Translations under genes and position numbers: made by a program | Part shown: positions 46,301 to 58,668 of the stretch, piece after piece | Position numbering within the stretch: the stretch's first letter is position 1 | How the letters are laid out: every line of letters starts with the position of its first letter | From: Solanum dulcamara | Taxonomy: Eukaryota > Streptophyta > Magnoliopsida > Solanales > Solanaceae | Direction of reading: 5' to 3' | Length of the DNA: 64,000 nucleotides | NCBI RefSeq assembly: GCF_947179165.1 | Contig: NC_077240.1 | Span: 25,524,001-25,588,000 of the forward strand | The notes under the pieces: model-generated | The model's database searches: none | What the model was told of the DNA's origin: nothing | The model's input: the letters and a program-made list of their open reading frames with translations, nothing else

Positions 46301-46897
46301 GTTCATCAAGCCATGGAGAAGGTACGACTTATTCGAGAGAGGCTAAAGACAGCCCAAAGCCGCCAAAAATCTTACACCGACATGAGGAGGAGAGACTTAG
46401 AGTTTGAGGTGGATGATTGAGTGTATTTGAAAGTGTCACCCATGAAGGGTGTCATGAGGTTTAGAAAGAAGAGGAAGCTTAGTCCTCGATATATTGGTCC
46501 TTACCAGATCTTGAGGCGGATTGGGAGTGTTGCTTATGAGTTGGAGTTGCCTTCAGAGCTAGCCTCTATTCATCCGGTATTCCACGTTTCGATGTTGAAA
46601 AAGTGCTTGGGCGATCCCTCATTTGTAGTCCCCATTGATAGCATTGGAATTAAGGATAGCTTATCTTATAAAGAGGTTCCGGTCCAAATTCTTGATCACC
46701 AAATTCGCAAACTGAGGAACAAAGAAGTCGCCTCAGTCAAAGTCTTGTGGAGAAACCAATTTGTTGAGGAAGCCACATGGGAAGCGGAGGAAGCCATGAA
46801 ATCTAAATATCCCCATCTATTCGTGCCTACCGATGAGAATGTTGAAGGTAATGTCCATTTCCTTGATTTGAATTCATTTGTGCATCTTGAGTCTTGA
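43395..46897 (+). pseudogene. Chromovirus pol with chromodomain, broken
   Basis: The protease region reads [14 protein letters not shown] runs 43990-44600, with [19 protein letters not shown] and FIDDILVYS, but an in-frame TAA at 44382-44384 splits it. RNase H follows ([35 protein letters not shown]). A stop at 45324-45326 and two more before 45480 interrupt the linker. Integrase has HPGSTKMY with CPNCQQ (zinc binding) and WEMINMDFITGLPKS. A frameshift near 45960 and a stop at 46418-46420 follow. The C-terminus has [19 protein letters not shown] and then [19 protein letters not shown], a chromodomain typical of Tekay/Del chromoviruses. These lesions make it inactive; parts might still be transcribed. 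Confidence 0.92.
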
Positions 46898-47015
46898 TTG
46901 ATAATTGATTGAGAATTTGACTGATTGAATGACTGAGTTTTGATTGTAATTTGCACCCCGAGTCTATTCTTGATTTCTCGTCATTCGAGGACGAATGATC
47001 CCAAGGGGGAGATAA

Positions 47016-50000
47016 TGTAACACCCCTCAAAAAAATTTCCAAAGATTTGGACCCTTCTTGTATTCGGAAGGGGTCGAACTCGAGTATCTTGAAGTATATT
47101 CGTGATTTAAGATGAGTCTCTGAGGGACTGAGCAGTGTTAGAGGTGATGTGGGGTCACCAAGGACCCCTAGGACCGAGCTAAGTCTAAAAGATCCGTCGT
47201 GGCTAAGTTTAGGATGAGTTCGTATAAGGGTCGACTTTTAACGACCCTATCTTTTGAACGACGTCAATCTGGGTGGCCCACGACCTATCAAATTAAAGGT
47301 CGTCGAGTCTTCTTTCCAACGCCACCAAGAACGTAAATTTTGGAGTTCGGAGTCAAAAGATATGACGATCCTAAGATGAACTAGCAGGACAGGAATTTCA
47401 TTTTTAGCCTGAGTTGCAACTGCTGGGGAAATGGCCCATGCGCTATAAGGGCGCGACGCGCCACTATCGCGCCAGAAACATGCCTCAGTAGTTTGGTCTG
47501 TGGCGCGACGCGCCACTAAAAGTTGTGCAGGATTTTTCAGGCCAAATTTCCAAAACCCATAAAATATGGCCTTGGCGCTGTAAGGGCGCGACGCACCACT
47601 ATCGCGCCAGAAACATGCCTCAGTAGTATGGTCTCTGGCGCAGCGCGCCACTACGAGGTGTGCAGGTTTTAGGCGTATTCAGCCTGGCGTTGCAATGGCG
47701 CGACGCGCCACTATCGCGCCAGGTGCGTTTTTAGCCTATTTTCAGAACTTTGGAGAAGGAGCAATTTGGGAACTTACCCAAATTATATATATGTTACCCT
47801 TGGTCTTTTGGGAACACATTTTGCAGCCTCACTCTCTCTCTAAAAAGCCCTAGGAGCTTCTTTCTCTCTCTTCTTCTTCTTATCACGACCCAACCCCGTA
47901 GGCCGCGACTGGTGCTCGAGTTGGGCACCCAAACGTACCCTTATCCCAAATTAGTCTATTTTTTTTTCGAATAAACAAATGTAGTGATTAGTAGAAATTG
48001 CTAAATATATCATAAAAGTAGATATACGCACGAGAGTTGAAAGGTTGTCACAAAACACACAAAAATCCAAACCATATATACAAAACCCACAACATAACTC
48101 TGTCTACAGACCTCTACAGATGATAGCATAGTCATAAGACGGGACAGGGCCCCGTCGTACCCCTGACCAACATATCCAAATATACAGAGATAGAGTCAGT
48201 ACCAAAATACAAGCTCCGAACAAAGGAGCACTTTCAATAACACAGCAGATGTCCTAAACCGGCGGATCAGCAAGTCAAACTTCGGTACCTGCGGGCATGT
48301 AACGCAGCCCCCGAAGAAAGGGGGTTAGTACGGAAAATGTACTGAATATGTGAAGCATGCACTGTACTATATAAAATCATAATCTGAATAGTATATGCAA
48401 AACATGAAATCAATGTTTAGAATTTCAAAATGCTTATCAAAATCTCAAACCATATATGCACAGACATATGTCATATCCGGCCCCATTAGGGACTCGGTGA
48501 ACAAAGTGTGGTTGCCCTCCCATCATCGGCACCACGGCACAGCATAACACCAGAGTAGGGAATATCTCCGTAACAAATCATATCATAGCAGATGGCCATA
48601 TCAATTCTTATCATATCACAAACATATATGTACACGGCACAGCATAACTCCGTGGCATAAAATTTACCACCCCATGTACATGTCATACCTGCCCCCTCAC
48701 GTCGGGACACGGCTAACAATGCAGAAAAATACGCACGAAAACATATCCTGGCCCAGGCTCAGTGAAAGAAGCATTGAGGCATCCACGAGTGGAGTAGTGA
48801 GAAACTAAATGCAATTTAAATTACAAAATATTTATACAGACTCGATGGCATAATTTTGATAACAAATCATAAAAGGAAACTTGAATAATAATAATAGTAC
48901 AAATACTTCCAATATCACAATAGTCTACGTAAAAAATAGTATTTTCCGAATCATCTCCGTACTTCCAAATATATTATGGAAATTAACGGAATAATTATTC
49001 ATATAATATTAGGAAGTATAGCAAAAAGTTTCTTTCAAATTCTACCTACCGTAATTCAAACGGAATAACGAAGAAAAATTCGGAATAGTGGGGCCCACCT
49101 TGATCAAATGAAGTGGCGTATACAAATCACGTGCGTTAAACTTCATAACATTATTTAGAAGAGTTTCAAGGTATTCGGAATTCATTTATGCAAAATCTAG
49201 AAGTTTAGACAATTTTTCCAAAACTATTCATAATTACCTAATTCAATTCTATTGAATAGAAAAGAGAAATTTTCGAGCGTCGATTTTGAAGAGTAGAGTG
49301 ATCCCCGAGGTTCGTATTCATTCCTATTACATCTAGGACATGCCAAGAGAAGAAAATATAAAGCTTTACATACCTTTTTGGCCTTTTACGGTTGTCCAAG
49401 TTCAATTTTCGTTTCCTCCAAAATCTACAATTGGTCACATTTACCAATTACTATTCATAAGACTTTAAGAATTCAATTTTTCCAATACTTGTCTACAAAA
49501 ATTTCGACAACATCTCCCCTATATATATGACACCCCGAGATTACAACTCGGCCACAATATTAACAACCAAGCCAACAACAACACAAATTCCATCGATAAT
49601 CAATTTAACACACCATAACATAAATTGGTGTAATTTTCCAATTAGTGCAACAACTTTCAACCAAACTTTGCATTTCCAAATAAATATGAATATCTCATAT
49701 CCATAATTAATTTCAACTCATTCCAACATAAGTGAAAAATATTCCAAGTAAACTATCCAATATTCATCAATTCCATATTTCATCCAAAAAAAATCCATAA
49801 ATGCAACAAAACTATTACAATTCATTTTCTTCTTTCAACTTCATAATCAACAACAACAATCCATACTTTTAATAACTTACCTCCATATTCTTATAATATC
49901 ATACTAAAATTACATAATTCCTACAACCCATTTTAATACCAACTTACACCATATAAACTTCATTTATATCCCAAAAATCATAACAACAACTAACAAATTA

Positions 50001-52289
50001 TACAAACTTATTTTTTTTTCATTTCATCACCTAACCCATATTTCCAACTTCAATAAATTCATTCAACTTCCAATTTCAATATAAAATTTTTATCATAACT
50101 ACTACTCCATAACTACTACTAAAATACTACACAAAAATTTAATTCATCTTGCCTTCAAAATCTTCATATACATGGATTTATACATATGTAAAACCCACCA
50201 TACAAACTTCCATATTTCCATAAATTTTACACATCTCTACATACTACAATATCAACAAACTTCACAACACAAAGAAATTGGATTAATTTTTATCTTTTCC
50301 TTCCAACTTCTTCACTTTACCAAAGCTTCAAATCAACCAAACAAGGCTCCTATCTTCCAAAATAACTTTATCATATTGTAGAGAATCCTTGAATTAGTAG
50401 GAATACTAGGAGAAAATAATTTTTGGAGCAAGATTTCAATTTTCTCCCTATTTTTTTCCTTGATCGATTTTCCCCTTATTTTCTTTTCCTTTGTTTTTTT
50501 TTCTTTCTTGAATTGTCTTGAAAGTTCTAAGAGTTGGAAGACATAAAGACTCCTAAGTGAAATTACCAATTTGCCCCTCACCTTTTCTAATATTTCCAAG
50601 TTAAAATTCCAATTATGCCCTTAACCTTTTATAGTATTTTCACATGTGAAATTCCAATTTTGTCCTCAACCTTTTATAGTATTTCCACATGTGAAATTTC
50701 AATTTTACCCCTAAACTTTTCCAATATTTCCACATCTCAATTTAGTCATAAGAATTATGTATCCAACAAGGTCAAACATAGCCTTGCCCTTGACTTATTA
50801 CCATTATCTCCAAATTGTCCTAATGTGAAAAATACGGGTTATAACACTTCTTCTCCATTTCCAACAAAAAAAGAGTCCAAGAGCTTCAAGATTTGAGTCC
50901 TCCATTGAAGACCCAACCACAAGGTTTTCTTCAAGTCTTCACTAAGGTATGTAAGGCTATATAAAACATGGGTTGAGTCCACCCATGTGCCCTACTCTTG
51001 CTTTGAGGTTAGAGGTTCATGAAAATGAGTTGTTAAATATGTTCTATTGATCTTCTTGACTATGTAGATTTTGATAAAGAATGTTATTTTCTTTAAAATG
51101 TTGCTCAATATGAAATGTCAATTTAAAGTCTTGAAATTGTGATAAGCCTCAAAGATTTTCTCAAATGGATGAAAGAAATGAGTGATTATATCTAGATGAT
51201 GCTATATATGTGCATTTAAATTTCTTTTGGAGATGTGATTGAGATTGATCGGATAGTATGATTAGAAGAGATTGATTGTGATAGAGTTGATGAGTTAAAA
51301 AGGTTGTAATGAGCTTGTCGATATGATTTGATTGAGTTGATTGGATAGAGTTTTATGAGCATTGAGTCTTAGGAGGAGTATCGAGCACCGAATTGGACAA
51401 GAGTTCTCGAACCCAATACATATGTTGCCAAACGTAGGGGGGATTGAACCGTTAAAGTCGGATGTTTCCCCAAGAGATTTGTCCTGACATTATAGGACTT
51501 GGTTGGATTGGATCCATGAGTGTTTGATTCGTTCATACCCTGGCAAAGTGTGAACGGGCGCGGCAATAACGTCATTTTGTTGTACCTTCACTGGCTCATA
51601 AGTGATGGTTGTCGGATAAGAGAAACTCCCAAATAGGTCTTGATAGTACTCTGAGTCAGATTGAGTTGAATTGTATGTGATTGGTCCCGTCTAAATCATA
51701 TTCTTGTTTAGACTTAGGACATTTGATTGAGTTGTTATTCCTCTTAAGTTGAGCTCCTGAGTTGATAAATTCTTCCTTGATGTTCGTTGTCTTCGGCCAT
51801 TTTACATACTCATACATTCCATGTACTGACGCCATTTGGCCTGCATCGTTTCATGATGCAGAGACAGGTACTAGAGATCATCAACTGGTGCTCCGTTGAA
51901 GATCCACATACACTTCCAGCCAGTTGGTGAGTCTTCCTAGTTCCCGGAGGATATTGAGCCTTCTTGTACAGTTTTGTTGTCCTTTCTTTTATTTTGATTG
52001 TTGATAGCCATGGACTTGTCATTGACACCTTTTAGACTTGGATAGAGGCTTCATAGACTGGAGTGTGGGGAGGTTGAACGGTTAATTCGAGGAGTCTTAT
52101 TATTTTTGTTGTTGAGTCGATGAATGTTTGGCCTTCGGCCCTCATATTGCGAATAGTATTTTATTAATTGAGTTTCCGCTAAGAGAATGTGATGGAATGA
52201 ATGTGTGACTAGACCAGGTGGTTCGCTCGGAGGTCAGAAATGGCCTTCGGGTGCCGGTTACGTCTAGGGTACCCTTCCGAAGCGTGACA
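47016..52289 (+). repeat. 3' LTR of the chromovirus, interrupted
   Basis: A copy of the 5' LTR, split at 47880/50852 by a solo LTR. The parts 47016-47880 and 50852-52289 align end to end with 39638-41943, with scattered substitutions. The short frames within it (47247-47651 leftward, for example) also occur in the 5' LTR and are not genes. Confidence 0.95.
47881..50846 (-). mobile_element. Solo gypsy LTR in reverse orientation, 2966 bp
   Basis: Flanked by perfect CTTCT duplications (47876-47880 and 50847-50851). On the minus strand it starts TGTTATAACCCGTATTTTTC and ends GGGTTGGGTCGTGATA, so the last dinucleotide is TA instead of CA. The 5' LTR of the host chromovirus gives the intact target. 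Internal words GTTACATGCCCGCAGGTACC and CATACATTCCAGTGTA-like segments suit a Tekay-type LTR. About 1 kb (49500-50600) is pyrimidine- and A-rich on the plus strand. No coding region, primer site or second LTR is present. The frames at 50172-50896 are compositional. Confidence 0.88.
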
Positions 52290-52621
52290 ACGAATTAAGA
52301 AAAAGGTATTAATCCAAGAAAGAAAAGTTTGACAGTTGATTGTTTGTTTATATAAAAAATATACCATCAAAAGATGAAAAGGATTAGTAAAACTAAAAAA
52401 CAAAAATAACAGTTGCAGACATCTTTCATCTGGAAAGTAATTGTCTTGGCCTTGGAATAGAAAAATTGATGGTGTCGGGGGCCTGCTCTCTTGATAATCA
52501 TGGTCCACCAAATCTGTTGGCAACAGTCCTTATTACCTCTCTTTCACTGATTGCGTCATTGTTTATCTTGACTTTCACTGACTTCACAATCATTCACAAT
52601 AATTCAATACAAATAAATAAT

Positions 52622-53090
52622 GCAGATGCAAATCAGTTTCATACCATTTTAATGTCATTTTATATATACACATAACTCGGTGCATATTAGATTTTAGCAC
52701 TACAAAATTCATACCAAAACCAAACCTATTTCATATGCATTTAACACATGTATATTCAAATAAAAAATTGCTTTTATGGCATAACTTAAGTTTCGACTAA
52801 AAATTAGATTATATTAAATTCATATTACTTTCAAATTAAATTCAAAAAATACTATTTGCATATGCATATCAGTTTCATACTATTTTAATGCCATTTTATA
52901 TATACACATAACATAGTGCATACCAGATTTTAGCACTACAAAATTCATTTCAAAATCAAACTTGTTCTATACACATTTAACACATGTATATTCAAATAAA
53001 ATATTATTTTTATGGCATTACATAAGTCTTGACTATAAAATTAGATTATATCAAATTCATAGTACTTTCAAATTAACTTCGATAACATGG
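52622..53090. repeat. 236-bp tandem duplication
   Basis: Two adjacent units (about 52622-52857 and 52858-53090) share ATATACACATAAC, GATTTTAGCACTACAAAATT, TTTAACACATGTATATTCAAA and TTAGATTATAT-AAATTCAT in the same order, with moderate divergence. It lies between the chromovirus and a leftward basic frame, inside the proposed Mutator-like element. Confidence 0.8.
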
Positions 53091-53092
53091 TA

Positions 53093-53416
53093 TTATACAA
53101 AAATTAACCAAATTTGTAAAAAGAATAATTTTTTAAATAATACCTTTACAACAATCTTGACTTTTTTTGGCTTAGGGATTTTTGAATCTCCTTTGAGATT
53201 TGAACTAAGTCTTTTTTTGGAGGATTTTGAGGGCTCACCCTTGAAAATTGACTTTTGCTTTGTGGTTTGTTTTTCACTAATAAAATCAAAATCTAAGTCT
53301 AAACATTCATCTGAAGAGGATTCCACCATCTTCTCCTTTCGTTTTTGCCCCTTTGCCATGGTTTCTTTTCTTTTTACTGGGCTTTGTTTCATCTTCAAAG
53401 AGGTTAGTTTCTTCAT
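53093..53416 (-). other. Leftward open frame, lysine-rich, unrecognised
   Basis: 107 codons read leftward, with basic clusters (MAKGQKRKEKM, KSSKKRLSSNL, KIPKPKKVK) flanking an acidic patch SSSDECLDLDFDF. Composition fits a nuclear-localised, disordered N-terminal exon, such as those in plant Mutator-associated Ulp1-type proteins, but I cannot identify a domain. The last ten residues run into AT-rich DNA that is probably an intron or untranslated. It may be the start of a gene cut off by the chromovirus. Confidence 0.35.
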
Positions 53417-53745
53417 CGCGGTGGACGGTGGTGATATTTCTCTTCACATGTGATATATTTTTTTTACTAGTATTTGGGTTAATATGTTAAAACTTGATGA
53501 ACTGTTTGTTTTATAATAAAAAATTAATGAATTAACAAGGGATATACTTGTTAAATGTACATTTATGATAGAAATATTTTTTTCTTAAAAAAAGAGTTTT
53601 TTTTTTAAGAAGCGTAAATTTACATCTTCTTCACACACACTTGCTTTTGTTGCTCTTCAAAAGTATATTTTTATTGGCCAAACACCTTAAATCTAAGAAA
53701 AGTGTTTCTAGCCTAAGAAACGCTTTACCAAACAGGCTTAAAAGT

Positions 53746-54145
53746 ATATTAGCCATTGGTCAGTTGACAACCAAACCAACTTTTATATCATATATCAAAA
53801 GCAAGTGATGGAAGGTAAAAGAGAAAAAACAATCTCTAAGAATAATTACATAAATTTGTAGTAGTTGATCTACCTACTAACGTTGTTGAATATATATGTA
53901 GCAATCGGGAACATAAGAGATCCTTCTATGGTGTTTTTAACTCTCTAATTGATTTGCGACATTAATTAATATGAATTTAGGCAATCTTACTCTGATGAAC
54001 TAGCTTTTGGACCGAATGTTCTACTTTGATGCAACCATATTTTTTATACCACTAAAAAGGACAGTGTTACAAATTTACAATTATCAAGCACTTTTATATT
54101 GTCAAACATCCTTAATTAAGCAACACATGGCGAAAGATTAATGCA
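53746..54145. other. 3' flank of the stachyose synthase gene
   Basis: About 400 bp that should include the 3' untranslated region of the leftward gene. No clear polyadenylation signal or other feature could be pinned down. Confidence 0.5.
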
Positions 54146-57100
54146 CTAAAAAAGAAAAGTTACATTAGAAATGCCATTGTCCTCTTCAATCCAAGGAAGA
54201 TTGAGGATCAATTTGCCATCTTGAGAAGACCACTCAAACTCAACTTCAGCACCATTCAAGTAACACTTGTTAGGCAACACACTTGTGTATGCTAAGAAAT
54301 TTCCAGCACCTTTAACTTCAACTTTTGCGCTTGCATAATTAGCACCATCACCATTAGCCTCCTCATATTGAAGTCCTTGTATAGCTCCTCCACTATTGAA
54401 CATGTAGGTGAGTCCAATAGGAGCAAATTTAGCAATGGGGCTAAGCTGTTTTATAGGTACAAAGCTAAAAATCTCGAACGTAGATGGTTCAAGGGACATT
54501 GGAATTGTGTCTGATGTAGCCTTTGTTAAGAACAATATCTCAGATTGGTTAAGATACACAACATATTCCTCTGCTTTGCCCATTTCAGATGCTTCTATAA
54601 GTTGATCCCATTCAATGTCATTCACATGGATTGATCCTTTCATTGGCTTGTAGCAATTTGAGTATCCCCTAATTCTTTTCTCCTTTGGATCCCACCCTGC
54701 TCCTTGGCAATTGAATGCACCAATGACTCCTCCATACTATGCCCAAGAAGAAGGAAATCATAAATTATTGCAAAAAAATAGTAAGTTTTCTATGAATATC
54801 ATCCCGATTCAGGTCTTGTTCCGCGCTTAAATGAATAAAACATTAATGACCACATACAAATAGGCAAAGCTAAATCACATTCAAGTATTTAAAAGCAATT
54901 ATGTGTTGGCATACCTTGTTGAAATTCCAAATCTTGAGTATGGTTCTTCCATCAAAGAGTGGATTCTTGAAGATGCAGTCTTTTGTAGGGAGTGCAAAAT
55001 ATTGACACTTGGGAATGGTGCCATCAGGGTAAACTAGCTTCCTTAAAAGATCAAAATCATGGCCATCCACGGAGTCACTCACATAAACAGGTCCCCCACA
55101 GATAGCCCTGGAACCAGCATGGAACTTAGCACAGACATGATCAGATTGGAACATGTCCCAGTCTGGTTGTATTATCTGACCCATCCACATACTGTTATAG
55201 GCACAATGAATCATATGAACACCCTGTAGCCAGTACACTCCATTGGGGTCACCATTTGGATCTTGGAACCAGAAATCATCCCCTATAATAACAACAAAAA
55301 ATGTTACTAGCATCTACATAAAAGGACAGCCTAATGCACTAAGCCCCCGCTATGCCCGAGATCCAGGGAAGGGCCGGTCTATTGTATGCAGCCTTTCCCT
55401 ACATTTCTGGAAGAGGCTATTTCCATAGCTCTAATTCGTGACCTTCAGGCCACATGACAACAACTTTACTAGCGACTACATGTCCTGATAAATTTACATT
55501 ATGAAAAGGACAGTAAGAAATTCTTACCAACTCTTCCCAGAGAGATTTGTTTCGTTCCTAGGAAGAAGAAGTCATTACATTGTTGCATACTGGATATGAG
55601 TCCAGTACCATTGAAGTTCTTTGCTAGGGATTTTGATATCCCATCGTAATATTTCTTTGCAAGCTCAACTCGACCACCATATTCCTCGCTGACATATTCC
55701 AGTGTCTGCAAGAAAAAATACCAAATTAAAATTTGCTTATAAAGTAAAATAAAGACATTAAACCAATTGCTGAAACAAAATTGGAACTGCAGAATGGAAG
55801 GACATACATGAATAACGTCGACTTTAACTCCTGTAATTCCCACTTCAGAAAGGTAAGAATGCATTAAATCATAAAACTCATCAGCTTGATCAGGATGAAC
55901 AAGTCCAATGCCACCTTCTACTATTTTGATCACTGCAAGATCATCCATTGTCCCATCAAGGCCCTGAGAAAGTTTACATGGGATAATCTTGGAATTTAGG
56001 TGGGTAGTACCAGGCCTTACACCACCCCAAGCACCACACAGGGCATGCCATACATAAATATCATCCAGGCCTTTGAAATGTGTTCTCAAATCCATGGTGA
56101 ACGCTTTCATCCCCGATTCCTTAGAGTTGCAAGAGTTGCTTCCACAGCCTTGGCTGTTACATTCCAATGCTTCACCATCCTTACACATGGGCTGAAGATA
56201 GTTTCGTTGGTCACCACCAGACATCTCATTCAACTCTTTCTTCAGTTTCTCAATCCTTATATCAAACAATGACAGGTCAGTAACTCCAGATTGAATCGCC
56301 TTGTCACGAGCCTTTTCTGCATGCTCAATCTCAATTGCCTTAGAGATTAGCATCTTTGGTTTTTTGGGGTCAAAAAGTGGAGGATTGGGTCCTAACAAGG
56401 ATCCAGGCTTGTACTTCCTGAATTTCTCACCTTCATCAAGCCTATGAAGCCTGGCAGTCATTTGGGTTCCACCAAGAACCAAATTTTTTGCATCCTCATG
56501 AGGTTCTTGATCATCAAAATTGATACTTTGCCAACCATCATCAATAATAAGGAACCGCGGCGATACCCCACCTTGGGAAAATTCTTTCACTCCTTGCCAA
56601 ACCCCTGCAGGTTCAACAGTTAAATAAAAAGCATCCCAAGTACACCATCCAAATTTATTTACAAGGGGTGTAACTGATTTCTCTTCCAAGAGCTTAAAGG
56701 TATTTAGATAAACTCTAAGAGAAGTATAAGCTTCTTTCATCAAGGTGTAAGGATTATCAGACACGTGAACATACGCGATAGCACCAAAGGATGATGCTTT
56801 CACTTGGTTAGAACCACTCTCAGCACAAATAAGGACATGACCATCTATGCCAGGGTGAATTGCAGACCTGAATTTGCCTTCAATTATTGGTATAATAATC
56901 ACATAGGAGTTTATCTCAGGGACATCCAAGAGAATCCATTGGGTTTCCATTTGCAAATCTGAACCAGAATTTCCCACCCACTGAGTAGACCACCAAGTCT
57001 TGAACCTGAAAATGCTGAGGAAATCTCTGTCAGTGAATTTCCCCAGTGAGTTCATCAAACAATTGGATGGCTCCTCTTTGGTGAATCCCAAGAATCCGCC

Positions 57101-57319
57101 TTTGAAAGACGTTGAATGTGCACGATGGAACAGGGGAAGTGAAGCACTAGATGTTTGGCAAATTGAAGAAAAGCTTGAGAAACTGACATTGCTCGGAACT
57201 TCAAAGAGCAATGGAATGTTCTTAACGAGTAGTTTTCCATTAGAAAGTTCGAAAAAGTTCTCTTCATGATTTTTCAAGACATTGAGACTTGAGTTAACTG
57301 GATCATTTGGGGGTGCCAT
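54146..57319 (-). CDS. STS: Stachyose synthase (galactinol-raffinose galactosyltransferase)
   Basis: Four exons read leftward: 57319-55808, 55705-55528, 55282-54915 and 54736-54146. Introns of 102, 245 and 178 bp all begin GT and end AG. The phases fit and give 2649 bp, 882 residues, a normal family length. The enzyme moves galactose from galactinol to raffinose to make stachyose, in the raffinose-family oligosaccharide pathway. GH36/raffinose-synthase landmarks are FRFKTWWSTQWVG (105-117), NKFGWCTWDAFYLTV (221-235), FLIIDDGWQSI (256-266), KVDVIH (499-504, predicted nucleophile D501) and SDSVDGHDF (632-640, predicted acid/base D633). An extra segment at about 301-398 is the insertion that separates stachyose from raffinose synthases. 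An upstream in-frame ATG (57478) would add a hydrophobic 53 residues; MAPPNDPVN is preferred because family members start there. No lesion is seen. Confidence 0.88.
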
Positions 57320-57644
57320 GACAGGGGAAAACAGGGAAATAAAACAGAGGACACAAATGAGAAGGAAAAAGAAGAAACTTATAACTACTACTTTTTTCTT
57401 TTCACAAGGAGAATCAATAGTATTTTCACTCAGTACTCGTGACTCGAACACTCTTATAGAATGAAGAAGGGAGAACAAACTGGAAAAATTCTTATATGTT
57501 TTGTGTTAAAGGAGTCAAAGAAAAAAGAAGGGAATTGTTGAGAAGAGAGTAGTATGGTTAGGGAGAATCAAGAGTTTTTTTGTGACTGAATAAAGAAAGC
57601 TTGTGAATGAATGTATAACAAAAGAAGAGAGTGCAGGTATAAGG

Positions 57645-57653
57645 TATATATAC
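57645..57653 (-). promoter_or_regulatory. TATA box of the stachyose synthase gene
   Basis: GTATATATAC on the minus strand, about 330 bp upstream of the start codon. This would give a leader of roughly 300 nt. It lies in purine-rich DNA (plus strand AAAGAAGAGAGTGCAGG). Confidence 0.5.
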
Positions 57654-57820
57654 TCGTGTGTTGATGAGAAATGAAAATGATAAAAATATAGGTTGTCCAG
57701 ATTGATTGTAAAAAAGTTGGAAAAAAGAGAGTCTATTTTTACTTTTTAAATTTCTAACTACTCACAACGTTAAGATTCAAAATGAATTGATTATGATTTA
57801 TGGTGATAATGTTTATTAAG

Positions 57821-58345
57821 GTATCGTTTGACCCCAAATAATTTTTGAAAAAAACTTGAAAACTGATATTTGGCTTTGTCATTACTTGGCAAATATCCTA
57901 AGTTCCCAAATTCTAGTTTTTTCTAAAATTTGGGAACTTGAGAAATTTTAAAAATTTAAAAATTATTCTAAATTTTTATATTTTATAAAAAACATTCATC
58001 ATTTATTAATTCCAATTAATATTTATCTACCAATTTACTCTATTAACGTGGTCAACCAACACCATTTATTTTTAATGCGATTAATGTATTGTTCTTGCAC
58101 CTATTGTTATTTTGTTGTTGTTAATTGCTATCAATTATGTTTAAGATTATTATTTTTAGCGAAACATGTCTATTACAAAATAATAATACAAACTTATGAG
58201 TATTTTTAATAATTTTTAAAATTTATGGATATAAAATAATATTTTTAAATTAATCAAATATTTTTAAAAATTTTATGATCAAAATGCATGCTAAAACTTT
58301 ATCCAAAAATAACTTGTAAAAAATATTTAAAAATTTAAAGTCAGG
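57821..58345. mobile_element. Possible MITE beginning ATCGTTTGACCCCAAATAA
   Basis: The left edge reads ATCGTTTGACCCCAAATAA and the right part TTATCCAAAAATAACTTG. Both contain TTTTTGAAAA/TTTTAAA words typical of Solanaceae MITEs that begin ATCGTTTGG. No target duplication was established. If real, it lies about 500 bp upstream of the gene. Confidence 0.3.
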
Positions 58346-58660
58346 TAAGGAAGGGATTTCTTGAGGGTGGCACCTTTATGATACTTGTGGTAGAGCAAAA
58401 GACGTTAAATTCGGGCCCATCTTTATTTCATTTGTTTTGGAAACTGAAAAGACAAATGTAACTGAGATGTCTCTTCCTCTCTTGACAAAATATAATCAAG
58501 GATATTTTGTTTGACAATTTAAAGTTTTAGACGTGATAATCACACAATTAATTAAGTAGGATAAATACCAGGAATCTTAGGTTTATGTCTCACCGTTATT
58601 CATTGTATTAACAAATTTTCATGTGAAAGAAAATAAGGCAAACATGTGTTAAAGACATAT
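58346..58660. other. Intergenic, no gene seen
   Basis: AT-rich sequence with no feature I can name. Confidence 0.45.
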
Positions 58661-58668
58661 TTGATGAA

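Larger units (their letters stand above)
39638..52289 (+). mobile_element. Ty3/gypsy chromovirus, Tekay/Del type
   Basis: A full-length element of 12,652 bp, including a nested 2966-bp solo LTR. It is flanked by perfect 5-bp ACGAA (39633-39637 and 52290-52294). The left LTR is 39638-41943. The right LTR is 47016-52289 (2303 bp once the insertion and its duplication are removed). The LTRs run TGTAACACCCC to GCGTGACA and are very similar to each other. The primer site TGGTATCAGAGC is at 41948-41959 and the polypurine tract AAGGGGGAGATAA at 47003-47015. Gag, protease, RT, RNase H, integrase and a C-terminal chromodomain follow in gypsy order. The coding region is broken in many places, so it is not autonomous. 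Confidence 0.95.
36967..53745. mobile_element. Possible large Mutator-like element, interrupted by a gypsy element
   Basis: The left boundary reads AGCGTGTTTCGCCAAGCG. The reverse complement of the right boundary reads AGCCTGTTTGGTAAAGCG. Both resemble the AGCCTGTTTGGCCAAGC ends of Solanaceae Mutator-like elements, and AAAGTGTTT/GTTTGGCCAA words follow on both sides. Inside are a transposase-like N-terminal fragment (38391-38660), two tandem arrays, a basic leftward frame (53093-53416) and the inserted chromovirus (39638-52289). Without the chromovirus the element would be about 4.1 kb. I did not find a 9-bp target duplication, so two unrelated elements remain possible. Confidence 0.4.

Noticed and set aside
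47247..47651. 134-codon leftward frame in the chromovirus LTR
   Set aside because: It translates the GC-rich repeat array and is duplicated in the other LTR.
50172..50896. Frames rich in F, S and T near the end of the solo LTR
   Set aside because: Low-complexity pyrimidine-rich DNA within a solo LTR.
53093..53453. Plus-strand 163-codon frame opposite the lysine-rich frame
   Set aside because: Hydrophobic, antisense and without motifs; the leftward frame has more gene-like composition, though it too is unproven.
57320..57478. N-terminal extension of stachyose synthase starting at the upstream ATG
   Set aside because: It would add a hydrophobic segment not expected for a cytosolic enzyme; the family-like start is at 57319.
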